In this document: one piece after another, positions 14,475 through 18,727 of the stretch
How positions within the stretch are numbered: the first letter of the stretch is position 1
Layout of the letters: each line of letters starts with the position of its first letter
DNA from: JAXIHJ01 sp034189755
GTDB lineage: Bacteria; Planctomycetota; Phycisphaerae; SM23-33
Assembly (NCBI GenBank): GCA_034189755.1
Contig: JAXIHJ010000077.1
Coordinates: forward strand, 1 to 18,727
Reading direction: 5' to 3'
DNA: 18,727 nucleotides
Translations under genes and position numbers: made by a program
The notes under the pieces: generated by a model
The model's input: only the letters and a program-made list of their open reading frames with translations
The model's database searches: none
What the model was told of the DNA's origin: nothing

Positions 14475-15470
14475 CTACCGGCGGCACATCCGGCAGGCTA
14501 CAAACGCCTTGCACGCATGGTCCTGCACATCCGGGCTTAAGCCGATGGCCTGGTTGCCGCTGTAGTAGCCGGCGATAAATCCCCCGCCGCGCCCGCCAAG
14601 TTTCTCCACCAGAAGCTGCGCCTCCCGGCGAATCAGCTCAGGGTCTTTTGTCTGAAGCGTTGTTTGGATGTCCACCGGACACCAGAACGTCATCCGCCCG
14701 GCGAAGTTTTCCGCCAGCGTCTCGATGCCGTGCAGCCGGGGCTGGTCAAACTGCAAACAGTCCACCCCACATTCAATCAGATCGTTGATGATCGCGGTAA
14801 TCTTGCCGCAGGAGTGCATCAGCACGAACAGCCCTCGCTCATGCGCCCGCCCGCAAAGTGTCTCAAACTCCGGCTTGAAGATTTCCCGCCACATCTCCGG
14901 TGAAATCATCAGGCTCTCCTGAGTGCCCCAGTCTTCCGCGAACATAATTGCGTCGGCGCCGGCCTCAGCGAGCCGATCTATGGCCTTGAGCAGTTCGGTC
15001 CGCACCATGGCGTTGAGGCAGTTGACGTTTTCACGATGAAGAACCAGGTCGCAAAGGTAGTTGTCCAGTTTTCGAAGCTTGCGAGCGACGTTAAACGGAA
15101 AGCCCGGCAGATATCCAACTCGAAAATGTTCCCTGTCCGCGGCAAACACTTCAACTGCGTGGGCGTAGTCTTGCTTTTGGCCCAAGTCCGGCGGCGAGTA
15201 GTCGTCAAGCTGCGACCAATCAGCAATTGCCGCCTCGACCACCTCACCCTTGTCATAGTCGGTCAGACTCGCCCACAGAACGCCCCACTCGTCGCGCCAC
15301 CGGCAAAACTCGTTGCCCTGCGGAGCAAGCCTGGCATCTTCGTACCCATCCACCTTCCGCTCCGCAAAGACGAAATCGTTGGGGTACGGCTCGGGCAGCG
15401 ACATGCCGATCCGCGAGGGGTTCTCAAATTTCAAAACTGATCTGATGATTTGGCGGGAAGTCATCCTCAT
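14475..15470 (-). CDS. Uroporphyrinogen-decarboxylase-fold protein (not HemE)
   Basis: A 331-residue protein of the URO-D superfamily, which includes HemE and corrinoid:coenzyme M-type methyltransferases. The barrel core is visible around AGADAIMFAEDWGTQESLMISPEMW (about 170-194), HERGLFVLMHSCGKI (210-224) and GVDCLQFDQP. The HemE N-terminal RQAGR substrate motif is absent, so heme synthesis is unlikely. His219-Ser-Cys221 fits the H-x-C zinc-ligand pattern of the methyltransferase branch, with Cys320 as a possible third ligand; this is suggestive only. The ATG at 15470 has AGGAG 4 nt upstream, better than the earlier TTG at 15491. It lies 25 nt after the next upstream gene on the same strand and is probably co-transcribed with it. 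Confidence 0.85.
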   Translation of the reverse strand: MRMTSRQIIRSVLKFENPSRIGMSLPEPYPNDFVFAERKVDGYEDARLAPQGNEFCRWRDEWGVLWASLTDYDKGEVVEAAIADWSQLDDYSPPDLGQKQDYAHAVEVFAADREHFRVGYLPGFPFNVARKLRKLDNYLCDLVLHRENVNCLNAMVRTELLKAIDRLAEAGADAIMFAEDWGTQESLMISPEMWREIFKPEFETLCGRAHERGLFVLMHSCGKITAIINDLIECGVDCLQFDQPRLHGIETLAENFAGRMTFWCPVDIQTTLQTKDPELIRREAQLLVEKLGGRGGGFIAGYYSGNQAIGLSPDVQDHACKAFVACRMCRR

Positions 15471-15495
15471 GTAACTCCTGTCCGACAACAACGCT

Positions 15496-16050
15496 TCAGA
15501 ATTCTATTCCCTCGCGAGGCCGGTCCACCCGAATAATCCGCCAGCCGTCGTCGCGCTTGAGCCAATGCACGTCCCAGATAAGCGACGTTCGGCCGGTAAA
15601 CTCTTCACCCTTGAATGTGATAATCGACACGGTGTGCATCTTTGCGCGTTCATCGTCAACCTGCACCTCCAGTTTCGTCAGCCGGACGCTCTGTAGGTCG
15701 TACTTCAACAACGCCGCCCTTCCGGCGGCCAGGGTGGCCTGCTTGACGCCGAAAAAGCCCATGAGCTTCTCGTCCAGATACTTCTCAGCGGCGTCAACCT
15801 TCCCGGCCTCGAAGTCGGCGGCGATTTCCCCAGCCGCCCGCACGAGCCACTCGCGGTCTGTTACGACGAGTTTCTCGACAAGCACCACCGCTCCCGCCAG
15901 CACAACCGGCACAAGCAGCGTCGCGGCCCATCGCCTGGTGCGTTTCTCATACCAGATGCCGGCCAGCACCAGCTCAGCCAGGGCCAATGCGAAATACACG
16001 TAAAACGGGTCCTCGCAAAAGGCTGTCTCGAGCCTGTCCATGGCCGTCAT
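15496..16050 (-). CDS. Two-helix membrane protein with NTF2/SnoaL-like C-terminal domain
   Basis: A 184-residue protein. Two hydrophobic helices (about 16-34 and 43-61), joined by a basic turn EKRTRR, are followed by about 120 residues that start with a helical region (EWLVRAAGEIAADFEAGKVDAAEKYL) and end in beta strands (KMHTVSIITFKG, TSLIWDVHWLKRDDGWRIIRVD), the layout of NTF2/SnoaL-like domains. The fold call is by pattern only. The ATG at 16050 overlaps a TATAAT (minus strand), so the ATG at 16041 could instead be used. It lies 25 nt upstream of the URO-D-fold gene. Function unknown; no catalytic residues can be named. Confidence 0.75.
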   Translation of the reverse strand: MTAMDRLETAFCEDPFYVYFALALAELVLAGIWYEKRTRRWAATLLVPVVLAGAVVLVEKLVVTDREWLVRAAGEIAADFEAGKVDAAEKYLDEKLMGFFGVKQATLAAGRAALLKYDLQSVRLTKLEVQVDDERAKMHTVSIITFKGEEFTGRTSLIWDVHWLKRDDGWRIIRVDRPREGIEF

Positions 16051-16113
16051 TATATCACCGCCTAAAACGGGCAGCTAAAGTTTTTCCATTGCCTGAGGCG
16101 ATAATGGTTGCAG

Positions 16114-16371
16114 ATGTCTGTTATGACCCGAAAAAAGCCCGCCAAACCTCCACTGATGCGAATTTCGGACGCCGCCAGGGCAGCAGGCGTCAGCAAGCAG
16201 ACCGTCGAGTATTACATCATGCTCGGCCTGATCACGCCCCTGCGCCGGCCGGGCAAAAGCGGGCGATATTTCGACAAAAAGCTTGTCCGGCGCATCGGCC
16301 TGATTCGACGGATGAACAACTCCGGCTACACGCTTCGAGACATCCGCGAAACCTACCTGCACGGCCGATAA
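16114..16371 (+). CDS. Minimal MerR-family DNA-binding protein
   Basis: An 85-residue protein that is almost only a MerR winged helix-turn-helix: RISDAARAAGVSKQTVEYYIMLGLITP (helix-turn-helix with the typical Y-Y after the recognition helix), then RRPGKSGRYFDKKLVRRIGLIRRMNNSGYTLRDIRE (wing and following helices). The long dimerisation helix and effector domain of full MerR proteins are missing, as in small MlrA/SoxR-like or excisionase-like members. The start is uncertain: ATG at 16114 and ATG at 16123 are in frame, and a TTG at 16108 lies 9 nt after GAGG. It is divergent from the membrane-protein gene at 16050, sharing a gap of about 60 nt, so it may control that promoter. Confidence 0.85.
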   Translation: MSVMTRKKPAKPPLMRISDAARAAGVSKQTVEYYIMLGLITPLRRPGKSGRYFDKKLVRRIGLIRRMNNSGYTLRDIRETYLHGR

Positions 16372-16373
16372 CA

Positions 16374-16430
16374 GAATGACCAACACATTGGTTCCCGCTC
16401 GCGGCTAGTTGAATCGTCATTCGACATTGC
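16374..16430. repeat. Palindromic dispersed repeat, short copy
   Basis: This begins with GAATGACCAACAC directly after the MerR stop codon and ends with a 36-nt block (16395-16430) that matches 13579-13614 in 33 of 36 positions, in the same orientation. GAATGAC (16374-16380) and GTCATTC (16416-16422) are inverted arms. It lacks the roughly 100-nt interior of the long copy. It fills much of the gap between the MerR gene and the histidine kinase gene. Confidence 0.7.
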
Positions 16431-16471
16431 GGCAAAAGACGTTTGGTTTCGGCTATGCCGGGTTAGGTAAT

Positions 16472-16501
16472 TGGACATTAGTCATCCCCTTCCAGTAGAA
16501 T
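16472..16501 (+). promoter_or_regulatory. Possible promoter of the histidine kinase gene
   Basis: TGGACA (16472-16477) and TAGAAT (16496-16501) each match the sigma70 consensus in 5 of 6 positions with an 18-nt spacer. A start about 7 nt after the -10 would fall near 16508, only 3 nt before the ATG at 16511, so the transcript would be nearly leaderless. That fits the absence of a well-spaced Shine-Dalgarno. Confidence 0.4.
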
Positions 16502-16510
16502 GCGCAGGTC

Positions 16511-18121
16511 ATGGCCAAGAAATTCGTAAGAATCTCTCTGGCGACGAAGTTTCGCGTGCTGTTCGGCGTCTCGGTGCTGGGCGTCATTGCCGCGGCCCTG
16601 GTGTTGCCGTGGTATTTTGTCGAGTCGTTAAGCGAACAGGGTTTGCTCCAGCCCGGCGCGGAGCTGAGCCGGCTGGCGCTGAACGAATTCGTGCGCGAAC
16701 ACCCGCAGAGGCCCGACGCCGCCGGCGACGTGGCGGCTTTATACACGACCGGGCTAAGAGAAGGCCGAGCCGGGCCTAGCTTCATCAAGCTGACCGGCAC
16801 ACAGCCGCCCCCACTAGACTCAACCGCCCGGCACGCACTGAAGGCCTTCCGTCGCAAGGCAGGCGACAAGCTCGCCGTCATCCGGTCCGAGGGCGATCGA
16901 GGCCAAACGGTTTACCGCTGCTTCCGCGCGGTGCGAATCGAACGGGACTGCCTGGGCTGTCACGGCTCATCCGCGGCGCAGGTGCAACTGCGGCACGAGC
17001 TGGGCGAGCTGGTCGGCATGATCGACGTAACGCTGCCCGGCTCGACGGCGACGGACCCGGAGGTATGGTGGACGCGGGGAGCGTTTGTCGCGGGCGCGAT
17101 GCTGGCGGGGCTGGTGGCGTTCGTGTTGTTTGCGATTATCACGCAGCGTCTGGTCCTCAGGCCGGTGCGGAAACTCAGCGACATGACCGACAAGGTGGCC
17201 GAGGGCGACCTGGCCGTACGCAGCGGCATCGACAGCGGCGACGAGCTGCAACGGCTCGGCGAGAGCTTCAACGAAATGCTTGACGCCATTTCCACTCAGC
17301 ACGAAAAGCTCCGCGCCGCCAACCGTGCGCTGGACCTGAGGCTTCACGAACTGGCCGAGGTCAACGTTACGCTTTTCCAGGCCAACAAGGTCAAGAGCGA
17401 GTTTCTGACAAACATCTCGCACGAACTCCGCACGCCGCTGAACAGCATCATCGGCTTCGCGGACCTGCTCGGCGAATGCGACGAGCAGCGCATCCGCCGG
17501 TACGGGCAGAACATATCTTCGGCGGCCAAGAACCTGCTCAACATGATCAACGACCTGCTGGACCTGGCCAAGATCGAGGCTGGCAAGGCACAGGTGCGAC
17601 TGGACAAGACCTCGGTTACTGATACGTGCCGGACGTTGCTGACGCTCATCAGGCCGCTGGCTGAGAAGAAACAAATCGAACTACAGGCCCAACTCACCGA
17701 GAACCTGCCCATCGTGCTTACCGACGGCGGCAAGCTCCAGCAGATTCTCTACAACCTGCTTTCCAACGCGGTGAAGTTCACACCCGCCGGCGGGCGTGTA
17801 ACACTATCGACGGCTACCCACAGTGTTCAGCGGGCCGGAAAGGCCACCGACGAGGTCTCCATAGCCGTCGCCGATACCGGGCCGGGCATAGCCGAGGCCG
17901 ACCAGCAACTGGTCTTCGAGAAGTTTCACCAGTTGGACCGGACGCTGACGCGGGAATCGTCCGGCACGGGGCTGGGCCTGGCTATCGCCAAGGAACTGAC
18001 GAACCTCCTGGACGGCCGGCTGACGGTCCAAAGCTCGCCCGGCCACGGCGCCGTCTTTACGCTCTTTATGCCCACGCACCCGCGTCCGAAGGCGCAAAGC
18101 CCGGCCAAGAAAAAAAAGTAA
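16511..18121 (+). CDS. Membrane sensor histidine kinase with c-type heme-binding (CxxCH) sensor domain
   Basis: A 536-residue hybrid-free sensor kinase. Order: membrane helix 1 (about 15-37); extracytoplasmic domain (38-187) with ERDCLGCHG, a c-type heme attachment motif (Cys147, Cys150, His151), in the layout of Tll0287-like/DUF3365 sensors; membrane helix 2 (188-212); HAMP (about 210-262); coiled coil; HisKA with the phospho-acceptor His304 in SHELRTP; and HATPase with NLLSNAVKF (N box, 415-423), DTGPGI (455-460) and GTGLGLAI (485-492). The C-terminus is a Lys-rich tail. It should autophosphorylate in response to a heme-sensed cue such as redox or a gas ligand; the ligand is inference. No response regulator lies in the window. 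The ATG at 16511 has only a poor, close AGG. Confidence 0.93.
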   Translation: MAKKFVRISLATKFRVLFGVSVLGVIAAALVLPWYFVESLSEQGLLQPGAELSRLALNEFVREHPQRPDAAGDVAALYTTGLREGRAGPSFIKLTGTQPPPLDSTARHALKAFRRKAGDKLAVIRSEGDRGQTVYRCFRAVRIERDCLGCHGSSAAQVQLRHELGELVGMIDVTLPGSTATDPEVWWTRGAFVAGAMLAGLVAFVLFAIITQRLVLRPVRKLSDMTDKVAEGDLAVRSGIDSGDELQRLGESFNEMLDAISTQHEKLRAANRALDLRLHELAEVNVTLFQANKVKSEFLTNISHELRTPLNSIIGFADLLGECDEQRIRRYGQNISSAAKNLLNMINDLLDLAKIEAGKAQVRLDKTSVTDTCRTLLTLIRPLAEKKQIELQAQLTENLPIVLTDGGKLQQILYNLLSNAVKFTPAGGRVTLSTATHSVQRAGKATDEVSIAVADTGPGIAEADQQLVFEKFHQLDRTLTRESSGTGLGLAIAKELTNLLDGRLTVQSSPGHGAVFTLFMPTHPRPKAQSPAKKKK

Positions 18122-18149
18122 TAACGTAACTGCAACTGCGGCGACGGAA

Positions 18150-18581
18150 TCAATACCAGACCATCACGACGACGTTGGGCTGAGGGGTCTTGCCCTCCAT
18201 GATGCCGATAACGTGCCCGACGTTCTTGATCTCGATCTTCTCGCCGTCCAGCCAGTCGTTAATCTGCTGCTCCATATACGTCAGCGGCGCCGCGGCGATG
18301 CGTGAATGGAATATCCGGCAGCGTGTCGCGCCCTGGCCGGTGAGGTTCAGCGGGCGCTTATACTGTCGCTGTTCGACTTTGGCCTTGGCCTTGGCATCGC
18401 CCAGCTCGCGGACCATGCCGATCTTCTGTCCCGATCCGTCCGATTCGACCAGGCTGATAGGCTCGTCGTCCGGCTTGGCAGGCCCGGGCTTCAGCACGAC
18501 CGGTTCTTCCTCATCCCCGGCGGATTGCGGTTCAGGCGAAACGGGTTCTTTCGACTCCGGCAAATCAAGTTCTTCCGGCAT
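18150..18581 (-). CDS. Small protein with acidic disordered front and compact C-terminal domain
   Basis: A 143-residue protein. Residues 1-60 are rich in Glu, Asp, Pro and Ser and probably disordered. Residues 85-143 look like a folded domain: CRIFHSRIAAAPLTYMEQQINDWL, then EIKNVGHVIGIMEG and a hydrophobic end VVVMVWY. There is no membrane helix or signal. From memory, this C-terminal pattern (INxWL, then IEIK, then a final VWY) recurs in short planctomycetal proteins of unknown function; I cannot check that here. The ATG at 18581 has GGAG 7 nt upstream and a clear promoter further up. It converges on the histidine kinase gene with a 28-nt gap. Confidence 0.8.
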   Translation of the reverse strand: MPEELDLPESKEPVSPEPQSAGDEEEPVVLKPGPAKPDDEPISLVESDGSGQKIGMVRELGDAKAKAKVEQRQYKRPLNLTGQGATRCRIFHSRIAAAPLTYMEQQINDWLDGEKIEIKNVGHVIGIMEGKTPQPNVVVMVWY

Positions 18582-18642
18582 TTTTCTGCTCCCTGCTGCA
18601 CGAACTGTATTTATGATGCGGCATGAACTGCCTCAAGTCGCT

Positions 18643-18670
18643 ATTATATCGTCAGCCGCAGGCGGGGCAA
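18643..18670 (-). promoter_or_regulatory. Sigma70-type promoter of the small C-terminal-domain protein gene
   Basis: On the minus strand TTGCCC (18670-18665) is followed after 16 nt by a perfect TATAAT (18648-18643). Transcription would begin near 18636, giving a leader of about 55 nt before the ATG at 18581. The -35 matches consensus in 4 of 6 positions. The remaining sequence up to the window edge holds no gene I can support. Confidence 0.55.
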
Positions 18671-18727
18671 GCCTTGCCGGTTTGTAACGGGCATAACTAA
18701 ACCAGCGACCCAGCCGCGGCAAGATGC

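Noticed and set aside
14467..14482. GCCGG/CCGGC hairpin between the convergent amidohydrolase and URO-D genes, as a bidirectional terminator
   Set aside because: The stem is only 5 bp, no T-run follows on either strand, and it includes the end of the URO-D coding region.

Overview
This window is about 18.7 kb of GC-rich bacterial DNA. Its core is a division and cell-wall (dcw) cluster, all on the minus strand. Reading along that strand, the order is mraZ, an 80-residue unknown, rsmH, a LysM-domain membrane protein, ftsL-like, ftsI, murE, murF, mraY, ftsW and murG (11969 down to 941). Most junctions are 4-nt overlaps or gaps under 50 nt, as expected of one long operon. MurE carries the DNPR motif of meso-diaminopimelate-adding enzymes, so the organism probably makes a Gram-negative-type meso-DAP peptidoglycan. 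The best guess is a Planctomycetota-like bacterium, perhaps a Phycisphaerae relative that kept its dcw genes. This rests on remembered similarity of the small C-terminal domain protein at 18150-18581 and on the general gene mix, so the taxonomy is inference.

Left edge (1-940): a partial, AT-richer gene for a WD40-repeat lipoprotein on the minus strand, with its own consensus-like promoter and Shine-Dalgarno, followed by a short intergenic stretch with a hairpin. Core (941-11969): the dcw cluster. murD is missing from its usual place between mraY and ftsW, nothing after murG (murC, murB, ddl, ftsQ, ftsA, ftsZ) is seen here, and MurG has altered motifs. Upstream of mraZ, three GGGA boxes at exact 10- and 20-bp spacing could be the MraZ operator.

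Right part (11970-18727): a GT4 glycosyltransferase (minus), then a metal-dependent amidohydrolase (plus) convergent with a uroporphyrinogen-decarboxylase-fold protein and a two-helix membrane protein with an NTF2-like tail (minus). A minimal MerR regulator (plus) and a membrane histidine kinase with a c-type heme motif, CxxCH, in its periplasmic sensor (plus) follow. Last is a small two-part protein with an acidic disordered front and a compact C-terminal domain (minus). Two copies of a dispersed palindromic repeat (13461-13614 and 16374-16430) bracket the amidohydrolase-to-MerR block.

Together, the cluster makes lipid II (MurE, MurF, MraY, MurG), polymerises and crosslinks it at the septum (FtsW, FtsI, FtsL), and carries its own regulator (MraZ) and an rRNA methyltransferase (RsmH). 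The LysM protein is placed to bind or organise the new septal wall. I saw no tRNA, rRNA, CRISPR array, insertion sequence or phage gene, and no gene-free stretch longer than 300 nt.
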